The notes beneath the pieces are model-generated. The model was not told the origin of the DNA. It saw only the letters and a program-made list of their open reading frames with translations, and searched no databases. The position numbers and the translations under genes were made by a program. Below, piece after piece: positions 9,721 through 17,473 of a stretch of 64,000 nt of DNA. The DNA is from Salipaludibacillus keqinensis (GTDB lineage Bacteria > Bacillota > Bacilli > Bacillales > Salisediminibacteriaceae): NCBI RefSeq assembly GCF_003226325.1, contig NZ_PDOD01000001.1:682001-746000 (forward strand), read 5' to 3'. Positions within the stretch are counted from its first letter, which is position 1, and the number at the start of each line of letters is the position of its first letter.

Positions 9721-10233
9721 ATGAATATAAGAAAAGTGAGCAAATCAGATCTTGAACAACTGAAGTCTCTTTTAGAAACGATTGATAAAGAATCTCAATT
9801 CATGCTTTATGAAGCAGGTGAGAGAATGATTTCCACAAATCAAGCAGAGACGATGATCGAATCTTTATCAGGACATTCTGCCTTTTTTGTGGCGGAAGAA
9901 GATAACCAATTGGTCGGGTATTTAATCGCTTTAGGAAACAAAACCAACAAAACGAGGCATAGAGCTTACCTTGTTTTAGGCGTGTTGAAACGGTTTAAAG
10001 GTAGAGGGATTGGGACTGAATTAATGGACGAAGCTGAAGATTGGGCTGTCCAGCAAGGTGTGACCCGCCTCGAATTAACGACCATGGTTCATAATGAAGC
10101 AGCTTTAGCCTTATATAAGAAGAAGGGATACGAAGTAGAGGGGTTGAAACGACAATCCCTAATGATGAACGGAGAAGCACTCGATGAATACTACTTAGCG
10201 AAACTATTAAACAATGAAACGGAGATAGGTTGA
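9721..10233 (+). CDS. GNAT family N-acetyltransferase
   Basis: 170-aa acetyl-CoA-dependent acetyltransferase. The acetyl-CoA pyrophosphate loop is visible as RFKGRGIGTELMDEAEDWA (R-x-x-G-x-G/A motif A) after the beta-strand LVLGVL. The C-terminal half ALYKKKGYEVEGLKRQSLMM and DEYYLAKLL is typical of RimI/ribosomal- or small-amine-acetylating members. The substrate cannot be read from sequence. A GGAG site precedes ATG 9721, and the stop overlaps the ribosome-binding region of the HAD gene, so the two are cotranscribed. Confidence 0.85.
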   Translation: MNIRKVSKSDLEQLKSLLETIDKESQFMLYEAGERMISTNQAETMIESLSGHSAFFVAEEDNQLVGYLIALGNKTNKTRHRAYLVLGVLKRFKGRGIGTELMDEAEDWAVQQGVTRLELTTMVHNEAALALYKKKGYEVEGLKRQSLMMNGEALDEYYLAKLLNNETEIG

Positions 10234-10235
10234 CG

Positions 10236-10958
10236 ATGATGAAAGTAATTTTGTTTGATTTAGATGGCACACTATTACCGATGGATACAGAAGCGTTTGT
10301 AGAAACCTACATGAAAGAATTAGCAGGAAGAGTATCGCATATTATAGAACCTGAGATATTCATTAAAGCTTTATGGGGTGGAACGAAAGCGATGATGAGT
10401 AATATTGATCACGAACGAACGAATGAGCACGTCTTCGAGGAGACATTTTTATCCATGTCCGGTTTGGAAAGACAAGATATATGGCCTACGTTGGATGAAT
10501 TCTATGAAAAGGTTTTTCCGACTTTTTCTTATTTATGCCGACCGACACCTATGGGAAGAAAAGTAGTTAAAGAAGCGATCAACCAAGGTTTCCGCGTAGC
10601 GGTGGCAACGAATCCAGTTTTTCCTAAAGCAGCGATTTATCATCGTCTTAAATGGGCTGAGATTGAGGATCTTCCATTTGAATTGGTCACTGTTTACGAA
10701 GAAAGTACCTATACGAAGCCTCACACCCATTACTATGAACACATATGTGCCAAACTGAACGTGACTCCAAAAGAGTGCATCATGGTCGGTAACGATAAGC
10801 AAGAGGACATGGCGGCGTCACAAATTGGGATGAAGACATTTCTCGTGAAAGGGTGTGTCATTGATCGAAAGGAACCTGAATTTCATATTGATGACGAAGG
10901 GACGCTAGAAGAATTACATGAGAAGTTGGTGCGACAGGAAAGTGTTTTTCAAAGATAG
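10236..10958 (+). CDS. HAD-superfamily hydrolase (phosphatase-like)
   Basis: About 240-aa HAD phosphohydrolase. Motif I DLDGTLL (nucleophile and acid/base Asp) is at the N-terminus, motif II is around VAVATNP, motif III Lys in YTKPHTHYY, and motif IV MVGNDKQEDM binds Mg2+. The helical cap between motifs I and II places it with subclass I sugar/metabolite phosphatases. Three possible starts overlap the end of the GNAT gene (TTG 10230, ATG 10236, ATG 10239). ATG 10236 fits GGAG at 10221 best, with a long spacer. Substrate unknown. Confidence 0.8.
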   Translation: MMKVILFDLDGTLLPMDTEAFVETYMKELAGRVSHIIEPEIFIKALWGGTKAMMSNIDHERTNEHVFEETFLSMSGLERQDIWPTLDEFYEKVFPTFSYLCRPTPMGRKVVKEAINQGFRVAVATNPVFPKAAIYHRLKWAEIEDLPFELVTVYEESTYTKPHTHYYEHICAKLNVTPKECIMVGNDKQEDMAASQIGMKTFLVKGCVIDRKEPEFHIDDEGTLEELHEKLVRQESVFQR

Positions 10959-11037
10959 GAAGATTTAACGTTCCTAACAAAAAGTACAAACGATTAATGA
11001 TTGTTTTAACAATGAATGGAAAAGAGGAGTCGGAGTG

Positions 11038-12261
11038 ATGAAAAACACTATCTATTCAACGCCAATATCTTCCGAAAACCGTGTTCACGAATTAGATATG
11101 ATTCGCGGGTTTGCGTTACTAGGTATTCTAGTGGCTAATATGCCGTTTTTTGCTTCCCCTGCTGTATATTTAATGATGACTGACGTGATGATGTGGTCAG
11201 AGAGTTATCACGTATTTGCGGAATTTCTCATAAATTTCTTCACTTCATCTAAATTCTTTACCATGTTTTCATTTTTATTTGGTCTAGGATTCATCATTTT
11301 TTTAGAGCGAGCAACAGAGAAAGTTACTTCTCCACGGAAGCTATTTCTTAAAAGGTTATTTTTCCTTTTAATCATTGGCTTGATTCATGCCTTTGGGCTT
11401 TGGTATGGGGATATTTTAATTATTTACGCCATTACAGGATTATTTCTTCTTTTATTTTATAAAAGAAAACCTAAAACTGTTCTCATTTGGGCGTTCCTGC
11501 TCATTATCATTCCTGCCGCATTTATCTCTTTCATGGCTTTGCTTGTCTTTCTTGCGGGTGATATGATTCCGGCAGACCCGGCATCCACTGCCCTTGGTAT
11601 GCAAATGTTGGAACAGTCCATTGCAGTCTATGGATCCGGGACGGTCGCTGAGATCTTTACACAAAGAGCAGCTGATTATTCATTTATGTTCACGAATTAT
11701 TTATTTATGATGCCAGTCATTTTAGGCATGTTTTTATTCGGCGTTTATGTTGCAAAAAAAGGGTTGTATAAAAATATAGACAGTCACCTGCCTTTTTTTC
11801 GAAAAGTTTGTGTTTGGAGTTTGGTGATCGGACTGCCATTTAACAGCTTGTATGTATTCAGCTATTTTGAACAGGGAGCGGAGGTTTCCGTCTACATGAT
11901 GACATATTTTGTTGGTTCGGTTATTGGAGGACCTGCCCTGTGCTTTTTCTACATGACATCAATTATATTGCTTACCCGTCACGAGACCTGGAGAAAATTG
12001 TTCAATCCGTTACGAGCAGTTGGACGACTTGCTCTAAGTAATTATTTGTTTCAGACAGTTGTTTCTACGATGATTTTCTATAATTACGGATTAGGGTTAT
12101 TTGCTGAGGTAGGACCTGTCTATTGGTTAATCATCGCAGCTATTCTTTTCGGGTTGCAAATTTGGCTGAGTAACCTTTGGGTAAAGAAATATCGATTCGG
12201 TCCTGCGGAGTGGGCTTGGCGTACATTAACCTACGGCAAACGTCAGCCGTTTAAATTATAA
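11038..12261 (+). CDS. DUF418 family membrane protein (YeiB-like)
   Basis: Polytopic membrane protein of about 407 aa with around nine hydrophobic helices. The N-terminal signature ELDMIRGFALLGILVANMPFF and the C-terminal region AVGRLALSNYLFQTVVSTMI plus WLSNLWVKKYRFGPAEWAWR are the hallmarks of the DUF418/YeiB family, distantly related to acyltransferase-3 membrane proteins. Function is not established. GAGGAG at 11024-11029 is 8 nt from ATG 11038; an adjacent GTG at 11035 is possible. Downstream small membrane gene at 12291 is only 29 bp away. Confidence 0.88.
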   Translation: MKNTIYSTPISSENRVHELDMIRGFALLGILVANMPFFASPAVYLMMTDVMMWSESYHVFAEFLINFFTSSKFFTMFSFLFGLGFIIFLERATEKVTSPRKLFLKRLFFLLIIGLIHAFGLWYGDILIIYAITGLFLLLFYKRKPKTVLIWAFLLIIIPAAFISFMALLVFLAGDMIPADPASTALGMQMLEQSIAVYGSGTVAEIFTQRAADYSFMFTNYLFMMPVILGMFLFGVYVAKKGLYKNIDSHLPFFRKVCVWSLVIGLPFNSLYVFSYFEQGAEVSVYMMTYFVGSVIGGPALCFFYMTSIILLTRHETWRKLFNPLRAVGRLALSNYLFQTVVSTMIFYNYGLGLFAEVGPVYWLIIAAILFGLQIWLSNLWVKKYRFGPAEWAWRTLTYGKRQPFKL

Positions 12262-12290
12262 TAGTCAAATGAGAAACTGAGGTGGAATTC

Positions 12291-12419
12291 ATGGTCTGGA
12301 TCGCCTTATTAGTCGCAAGCTTCGCCTTACTTTTAGTAGGCCAAACGGAAACAAAATTGAAGAAGATGGAGCAGAAAATTGCAGCTTTGGAGGAAAAGCA
12401 GGTCAAACGTAAAGAATAA
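12291..12419 (+). CDS. Small single-pass membrane protein with coiled coil
   Basis: 42-aa product: an N-terminal membrane helix (VWIALLVASFALLLVG) followed by a heptad-rich charged tail (KLKKMEQKIAALEEKQ). Preceded by GAGGTGG 5-10 nt before ATG 12291 and placed 29 bp after the DUF418 gene in the same direction, suggesting cotranscription. Family not recognised. The topology (one helix, short cytoplasmic coil) resembles the frameshifted ORF at 9522 in reverse order. Confidence 0.55.
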   Translation: MVWIALLVASFALLLVGQTETKLKKMEQKIAALEEKQVKRKE

Positions 12420-12474
12420 TTAAGGAACTTCTTCTTCAAACTATAGGTAACTTTGTTTAAAGGAGGAACCTGGG

Positions 12475-12615
12475 ATGAAGAAGAGAAACCCACAAAGAAA
12501 TGCGTCTATGAATAACAATAAGACTCCAAAAGAGAGTTTACCTGAAGATGGTCAACAAGAGCATAGTATTTCTCACAACAATGAAATTGAAAAACCTCGT
12601 AAAAGATATAAGTAG
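12475..12615 (+). CDS. Small hydrophilic protein, unknown
   Basis: 46-aa product rich in Lys, Asn and Gln (starts MKKRNPQRNASMNNN, ends EKPRKRYK), with an excellent AAAGGAGG site 10 nt before ATG 12475 and a terminator immediately after. Composition resembles many small spore- or late-sporulation-packaged proteins of Bacillaceae, but no family was recognised. The ribosome site and terminator are the main support. Confidence 0.55.
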   Translation: MKKRNPQRNASMNNNKTPKESLPEDGQQEHSISHNNEIEKPRKRYK

Positions 12616-12619
12616 ATAG

Positions 12620-12653
12620 AAACGCTTAGCTTAAAAGCTGAGCGTTTTCTTTC
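12620..12653 (+). terminator. Rho-independent terminator
   Basis: AACGCTTAGC-ttaaaa-GCTGAGCGTT stem (one G-T pair) plus TTTCTTTCT, closing the transcript of the 46-aa gene. Confidence 0.8.
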
Positions 12654-12905
12654 TGTAGATAGTACTTTTTACTCCTGTTGTTGAAATAAGAGTGTATTTG
12701 TCATTAAACCCTGTTCAGACAGGGGATTTCCATGTAATATAAAAAGAAAACATCATTCTAAAGACCTAATCAACATCTGGTTTAGTTCTTTTTGCTAGTC
12801 TGCATCTATTTTATAGCGAAAACATTTCACGCATTTTTCTTTGAACACCGCATATTTGATGGGGGCATCGGTAACTTTATTTATTGACTTCGATTACTGT
12901 TTGTT

Positions 12906-13676
12906 TTGCCATTTTTATTTCTACCAGCGAAAAGGGCACTTTTGTATGCAGCAACGCAATACATTCTGGTCCTAGCAATCTCAGTATCATACTTAATTTA
13001 TATGGAACAGATGTATGCCATCACAACAGATCAAGCCTCAGTAGCTATTCAATTATTTATTCACATTTTCGGAGCAAACTTTGTATGCATCGTGGTATAT
13101 TATGTGTTAAATCAAGTTAGAGAATCCCATTTAGAGAAAGCCGTCCACTCAAAAGTAATGGAGCAGTTAGCGCACACTGATTTCCTAACGGGTCTGTTTA
13201 ATCGTCGTCATATCATGGATAAGTTGACGAAACAAATCGATTCCTATACTCCTTCAACTCATTCGTTATCTCTCATTTTATGCGACATTGATCATTTCAA
13301 AAAGGTCAATGATCAATTCGGTCATGCTACGGGTGATGATGTATTAAAACAAGTAAGTATCAAGCTATCAACTACACTTCGTAAGGGACAGACGATCGGT
13401 AGGTGGGGTGGAGAAGAATTCATCATTGTATTAGAAAATACTCGTCAAAGCGAGGCAAGACTAATTGCGGAAAAAATGAGGGAAACGATAGCGACCACTT
13501 CATTTCCGAAAGTAAAAAGAGTGACAATCAGCTGTGGAGTGAGTGAGTTTTCTCGCCCGAAAACTGTTGATACCTTTATTAATGAAGCAGATATAGCTTT
13601 GTACCAAGCTAAAGAAAATGGTCGAAACCAGGTGGTTGAACATCAATTTTTTCGGCGAACAAGTGAACAGTCATAA
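12906..13676 (+). CDS. GGDEF-domain diguanylate cyclase, probably truncated at the 5' end
   Basis: C-terminal GGDEF domain (residues ~90-250) with active-site WGGEEFIIVL, DFLTGLFNRRHIMDKL and CDIDHFKKVNDQFGHATGDD, so GTP to c-di-GMP catalysis is expected. The position for an RxxD inhibitory site reads RKGQ, so product inhibition via the I-site is unlikely. The N-terminal ~85 residues contain only two to three membrane helices, fewer than in intact relatives. The first usable codon is TTG 12906 with no ribosome site. Just upstream, another frame encodes membrane-like sequence (NTAYLMGASVTLFIDF, ending near 12890) that would join this frame by one shift, suggesting a decayed N-terminus. Alternatively translation begins at an internal Met. 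Confidence 0.65.
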   Translation: MPFLFLPAKRALLYAATQYILVLAISVSYLIYMEQMYAITTDQASVAIQLFIHIFGANFVCIVVYYVLNQVRESHLEKAVHSKVMEQLAHTDFLTGLFNRRHIMDKLTKQIDSYTPSTHSLSLILCDIDHFKKVNDQFGHATGDDVLKQVSIKLSTTLRKGQTIGRWGGEEFIIVLENTRQSEARLIAEKMRETIATTSFPKVKRVTISCGVSEFSRPKTVDTFINEADIALYQAKENGRNQVVEHQFFRRTSEQS

Positions 13677-13702
13677 CGACTGTTCACTTGTAAGTTGTTT
13701 TT
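13660..13702 (+). terminator. Terminator of the GGDEF gene
   Basis: AAGTGAACAGT-cataacg-ACTGTTCACTT stem overlapping the stop codon, followed by a T-rich stretch. Also positioned for the convergent SDR gene. Confidence 0.75.
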
Positions 13703-13724
13703 CCTCATATGTTTTTTCCTATAT

Positions 13725-14825
13725 TTATCTAATCTCAACCCTTTTGTCCAAATCATCTTTATGCTCCTTATAATATTCCACCATCGTTTTTAACGTACGG
13801 TCAAATGAAGGGCAAGATATACCGCTCCCTTCTAAATCACGATAGGCTTGCCGACAATCGTAAGAAGACATGTATGTGAAATAGCTCATGGCTTCTCTTT
13901 GAACGGACGTGAACTTTCGGAATTGTGGAACGGCCATGCTTTTTTCGGCCAAATTCATCGGGATTCTTCCTTTCGGACGACGTCCCAAATATTCTTTCAT
14001 GAGCATTTCATACACCTCGAACATTCGAAAGGGAGCTGGATCTGTTAAATGATACGTTTTCCCTTGTCCCTTTGAAAGGTGAGCTAAATAAATAGAGGCA
14101 CGAATAACATAATCTACAGGTACGAAATTCCCTTCTGCTTTCCCTTGACCTAAATAGGGAATCCAAGGACTTTTTTTGAATTGGTCAAAGATGCGCAGGA
14201 TAAAATAAGGGCCGTCGAATTTAATCGTTGCTCCTGTAAGGGAATGACCTCTGACGATCCCCGGGCGAATGATGGTGGTCGGGAGATCCCCTCGATGATT
14301 TCTTACATATACTTCTGCGTCATACTTTGTTTTTTCGTAATGGTTTTTAAAAGATTGGTTCATTTCCAGTTCAGCTTCGTAGATTTTTCCTTCGCGCTTA
14401 CCAGATACATAAGCGGTACTGAAATACACATACCTCTCAAGTCTCTTAAGGTTTTTTGCCCAATCTGTTACATGCTTTGTCCCTTCCACATTGACTTTTT
14501 CGGCAAGAGATTGAGGAACAGATAAATCGTAAATAGCTGCTAAATGAAACACATGAGTGACCACCGAATAAAGAGTTTGTAGGGTAGATGGATTCAAACC
14601 TAAGTCTGCTTTAGTAATATCTCCTTCTAGCAATGTTAGTTGATCAGGCCGAAGTAATTTTTTTTCGTCAATCAGTGAAGCTACATGTCTTTGTGCTTTT
14701 TCTTTCATCTCAGGAAGAATTAACAAATAAATGTGATCAATCGGATGGTGAGATGAACACGTTTCAGTTATGAGTGCTTGCGCCAAAAAACCAGGATACC
14801 CTGTGAAAAAATAGGTGTTGCCCAT
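13725..14825 (-). CDS. NAD(P)-dependent extended SDR / thioester-reductase-like oxidoreductase
   Basis: 366-aa Rossmann-fold protein of the NAD_binding_4 (fatty acyl-CoA reductase/thioester reductase-like) SDR group. The cofactor motif is near the N-terminus as TGYPGFLAQALI, a variant of TGxxGxxG. FHLAAIYDL supplies the NNAG-like strand, and the catalytic Ser/Tyr-x3-Lys region appears as FSTAYVSGKREG plus the NHYEKTKYDAEVYV helix. Substrate unknown. Start ATG 14825 (MGNTYFF) is chosen because AAAGGGGGG lies 7-8 nt upstream; an in-frame ATG 54 nt further upstream has no ribosome site. Confidence 0.8.
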   Translation of the reverse strand: MGNTYFFTGYPGFLAQALITETCSSHHPIDHIYLLILPEMKEKAQRHVASLIDEKKLLRPDQLTLLEGDITKADLGLNPSTLQTLYSVVTHVFHLAAIYDLSVPQSLAEKVNVEGTKHVTDWAKNLKRLERYVYFSTAYVSGKREGKIYEAELEMNQSFKNHYEKTKYDAEVYVRNHRGDLPTTIIRPGIVRGHSLTGATIKFDGPYFILRIFDQFKKSPWIPYLGQGKAEGNFVPVDYVIRASIYLAHLSKGQGKTYHLTDPAPFRMFEVYEMLMKEYLGRRPKGRIPMNLAEKSMAVPQFRKFTSVQREAMSYFTYMSSYDCRQAYRDLEGSGISCPSFDRTLKTMVEYYKEHKDDLDKRVEIR

Positions 14826-14899
14826 ATATAATCCCCCCTTTAAAAACAGTAAATATTTACTAATTAAAGAATAAGTCATTTAGCAAATAACTTCAATAG

Positions 14900-14929
14900 T
14901 TGATCGTTTTATACCTTAGTGGGTATAAT
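14900..14929 (+). promoter_or_regulatory. SigA-type promoter of a short transcription unit
   Basis: TTGATC (14900-14905), 18-bp spacer, consensus TATAAT (14924-14929). The predicted +1 lies only about 15 nt before the ATG at 14951 and the unit ends at the hairpin at 15109-15142, giving a transcript of about 205 nt. Confidence 0.55.
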
Positions 14930-14950
14930 GATAGTTGAGGAGGGGTACTT

Positions 14951-15115
14951 ATGAAAAATTCTCGAGAAAATTGTCGTTCCCATGGAGAATGAGGAATCCC
15001 TAAAGAAGCCGACACTAGACCAAATTCTAGGAAATTCAAACTGCCTGGTTTATGACCTGGTGTATGGCTATGGCTCCTGGTAGGCGCCTATATACTTGTA
15101 TCTCAATGGCTCTGA
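14951..15115 (+). pseudogene. Small membrane-protein ORF with two in-frame UGA codons
   Basis: After GAGGAGGGG and ATG 14951 the frame reads 13 codons (MKNSRENCRSHGE), TGA at 14990, 20 codons (GIPKEADTRPNSRKFKLPGL), TGA at 15053, then 19 codons of a clear membrane helix (PGVWLWLLVGAYILVSQWL) and a final TGA at 15113 that abuts the terminator. Promoter, ribosome site, ORF and terminator are all in register for a ~54-residue membrane protein, but both internal UGA codons would stop it. Two TGG-to-TGA mutations are the simplest explanation. Alternatives are a regulatory RNA or readthrough. A different frame (ATG 14982) gives a 33-aa ORF without a ribosome site. Confidence 0.4.
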
Positions 15116-15142
15116 AGCGCTCTTGCTTCAGAGCTGTTTTTG
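15109..15142 (+). terminator. Rho-independent terminator
   Basis: Perfect GCTCTGAAGC / GCTTCAGAGC stem with 6-nt loop and TGTTTTTGT tail, ending the ~205-nt unit that starts near 14936. Confidence 0.85.
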
Positions 15143-15229
15143 TATTTAGAATACTATATAGAAGCTTCTAATAGAAACAGAACCAAACGAACCCATATGG
15201 ACAAACCTTTTCTTTAACCTATCCATAAC

Positions 15230-15285
15230 TAAAAGGGCAGCTTATAAACCGATTGTTTATCGATTTAAGAGCCTGCCCATTTTTT
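15230..15285 (-). terminator. Terminator of the Gfo/Idh/MocA gene
   Basis: Read on the minus strand, GGGCAGGCT... pairs with ...AGCTGCCC over about 19 bp with few mismatches, loop AAACA, then TTTT. It begins at the stop codon of the oxidoreductase gene. Confidence 0.75.
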
Positions 15286-16264
15286 ACCCTTGAGATTTAT
15301 ACAGAGCTTCGATGACTTTCATATTGTTATACGTACTTTCAGGGGTATACTTCGGATCATCCCCGGATAGGATACATTGGGAAAAATGTTGCACTTGTAA
15401 TGTAAACTGGTTTGCTTCAAAAAATTGATGATCAAGCACTTCTCCGTCCATATTTTTTAGAATCACTTCACCTTTTCCTTCATTCGGGTTCTGGTCTGGC
15501 CGAAATGCGAAAGGTACTTCTATTGTCCCTTTCGAACCTATCACTTCATAACGGTTGACCTTTGCTTCATCAAAGCTGCAATCGATCACTGCATCTGCAT
15601 GTTCAAACGTGAGAATACTTGTAGCCGAAATGTCCACTCCTGAATTATTTAATTTCCGTGCGGAAGAAAAAACTTTTAAGGGTTCTTCTTCAAGAATAAA
15701 CCGACTAACATGGACGTTATAGCAGCCAACATCATAGAGACATCCGCCTCCTAAATTTTGCTTCAACCTAATATTGTCGCTTGTTAAATCAAGAGGGAAA
15801 GAAAATGAAGAACGGATTCTTCTCACCTTTCCAATAGCGCCATCAAGTAACAGTTGTTTCACAAATTGATGTTGTGGATGAAACTGATACATAAACGCTT
15901 CCATAAATAAAACTGAATTTTGCCTTGCAGCACCGCCCATTTCAAGGATTTCATCAGAAGTTATTCCAGCTGGCTTTTCAACTAAAATGTGTTTCTGATG
16001 TTTAGCAGCTTCAATCACCCATTTCTTATGAAGACTATTTGGCAAAGGAATATAAACAGCATCTACTTGTGGGTCTTTAAGAAGCTCTTCATACGAATCA
16101 TAGTAGGTTTTAGCATTCCATTCTGTTGCTGTAGCTTGCCCTTTTCCGCTCTCGCTGGCTACAGCGACTAGTTCAGCATTATCCGCTTCGTGAATGGCCG
16201 GGACCATCGATTTCTTCGCAATATTAGCACTGCTTAAAATTCCCCAACGAACAATATTACCCAT
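15284..16264 (-). CDS. Gfo/Idh/MocA family NAD(P)-dependent oxidoreductase
   Basis: 326-aa dehydrogenase acting on sugars, inositols or related polyols. N-terminal Rossmann fold: WGILSSANIAKKSMVPAI replaces the usual GxGxxG but keeps family spacing, then DAVYIPLPNSLHKKWVIEA and the conserved EKPAGIT motif whose Lys is catalytic. The C-terminal alpha/beta domain has GGGCLYDVGCYNVHVSRFIL, carrying the conserved Asp/His active-site pair (DVGCYNVH). Start ATG 16264 has AGGAG upstream. The gene is alone and its substrate is unknown. Confidence 0.88.
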   Translation of the reverse strand: MGNIVRWGILSSANIAKKSMVPAIHEADNAELVAVASESGKGQATATEWNAKTYYDSYEELLKDPQVDAVYIPLPNSLHKKWVIEAAKHQKHILVEKPAGITSDEILEMGGAARQNSVLFMEAFMYQFHPQHQFVKQLLLDGAIGKVRRIRSSFSFPLDLTSDNIRLKQNLGGGCLYDVGCYNVHVSRFILEEEPLKVFSSARKLNNSGVDISATSILTFEHADAVIDCSFDEAKVNRYEVIGSKGTIEVPFAFRPDQNPNEGKGEVILKNMDGEVLDHQFFEANQFTLQVQHFSQCILSGDDPKYTPESTYNNMKVIEALYKSQG

Positions 16265-16432
16265 TATAGATCACTCCTCTTCTAAATAACTCATTCTCTT
16301 TCATAAACAAAAATCCTTTAAAAGTTAGCAAAATAAACTCTTAAAAGTTTCATTGGAAATATCAATAGTTGCTAAAAAGAACATTTGTTCGTATAATAAT
16401 TTTAATTTAACATATTTTTAGGAGGATCTACT

Positions 16433-16657
16433 ATGGAAAAGATGTTTGAAAGGTGTAAGTTGAGGAGTCAACCTATTGAAATGATTTATATGTCTGAAAA
16501 GGGTCTCGTTACAAAACGAACGATTACAGTTCAAGACTGGGATACTTATATGATTTGGGGATTCTGCCATTTGCGGAGAGAGATGAGGCGATTTAAACGA
16601 TCGAACGTGCTTTCTTTAATGCCCAAGGTATTTAAAACAAGGATAATGGAAATGTGA
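16433..16657 (+). CDS. Small WYL-like domain protein
   Basis: 74-aa protein starting MEKMFERCKLRSQPIEMIYM with AGGAGG 8 nt before ATG 16433. The segment QPIEMIYMSEKGLVTKRTIT followed by a hydrophobic/basic YMIWGFCHLRREMRRFKRSN and VLSLMPK resembles the ligand-binding core of WYL domains, as in many short Bacillaceae proteins that consist of little else. No DNA-binding domain is present. Role unknown. It is monocistronic, 270 bp before the gas vesicle cluster. Confidence 0.6.
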   Translation: MEKMFERCKLRSQPIEMIYMSEKGLVTKRTITVQDWDTYMIWGFCHLRREMRRFKRSNVLSLMPKVFKTRIMEM

Positions 16658-16851
16658 AAAAAAAAGGTAATTAATTCATCTATATAAAGGGGTTAGAATG
16701 CCCATAGAATGAAAGGCTCTCGGAATCGGAACGCTGTTTTGAAGGTCTTTTAGGATAGGATTTTATTCGCGTTTGCCGATTTCAAAACTCTGGATAATAA
16801 GAAATTCAGGACAAATGAAAGCCTTATAGGCCATGTAACATTTTTGTAATG

Positions 16852-16876
16852 GTTTGAAGAAAACATGTTGTGGTAT
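16852..16876 (+). promoter_or_regulatory. Candidate sigma-B promoter of the gas vesicle cluster
   Basis: GTTTGA (16852-16857), 13-bp spacer, TGGTAT (16871-16876), each one mismatch from the Bacillus sigma-B consensus GTTTAA / GGGTAT. It lies about 56 bp before the first gvp gene, whose ribosome site AAAGGAGAT follows. No equally good SigA promoter was seen in this spacer. Confidence 0.5.
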
Positions 16877-16931
16877 AGCTAATTATACACAATGGTGTAA
16901 TTGAGATTATTACTAAAGGAGATGTTTATAC

Positions 16932-17429
16932 ATGGCGAATAAAGAAGAACAACAAAATGAACAATCATCATTAAATTATGTCCTCATTGGAAGTGCACTT
17001 GGTGCAGGGGCAGGATTACTATCAAGTTCTGATAAAGGAAAAAAAGTCCTCAGAACGGTGGCTACTTCACAAGTAATGAAAATGGTCGGGTCAGAACTGA
17101 CCAAATCAGTTCAAGACATGGTGACAGAACAAGCAGTAGGTAGTGTGAAAAAGTCTATATCTAGTTACATTCAAAAAGCAGAGAACAAAATTCCACTTCC
17201 TATTCCTAACAAAGTAACCGAAAAATTGGAAGAGAAAATTGGACTGAACGAGAACGACGAGGATGAAGAAACTACGTCTGAGGCTGAAGAAGAAGCAGCA
17301 CCAACAGAAGAAGAGTATGAAGAATCATCTTCTGAAGATTATGATGAATTAAAAGAAGAAAATAAAAATCTAAATGAACGTTTAGATAAAATTGAGGAAA
17401 TGCTGACAAAATTAGCTGACTCAAAATAA
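16932..17429 (+). CDS. Gas vesicle accessory protein, GvpP/GvpT-like
   Basis: 165-aa protein, first gene of the gas vesicle cluster. Begins with a Glu/Gln-rich leader, then a Gly/Ala-rich hydrophobic stretch (YVLIGSALGAGAGLLSS), an amphipathic region (residues ~40-95), an acidic linker, and a C-terminal coiled coil YDELKEENKNLNERLDKIEE. The same coiled-coil pattern recurs in the next gene, implying a shared docking partner. In Priestia (Bacillus) megaterium, poorly conserved proteins of this kind (GvpP, GvpQ, GvpT) accompany GvpA. Exact letter assignment by eye is uncertain. Function in vesicle assembly or clustering is inferred from location. Confidence 0.6.
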   Translation: MANKEEQQNEQSSLNYVLIGSALGAGAGLLSSSDKGKKVLRTVATSQVMKMVGSELTKSVQDMVTEQAVGSVKKSISSYIQKAENKIPLPIPNKVTEKLEEKIGLNENDEDEETTSEAEEEAAPTEEEYEESSSEDYDELKEENKNLNERLDKIEEMLTKLADSK

Positions 17430-17473
17430 TTACTTTTTAAAACAAAGATTAACAATATATGGAGGTATGTAAC

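Noticed and set aside
14982-15083. 33-codon ORF (MENEESLKKPTL...) in another frame of the small unit
   Set aside because: Lacks a ribosome site, while the alternative frame has promoter, ribosome site, membrane helix and terminator in register.
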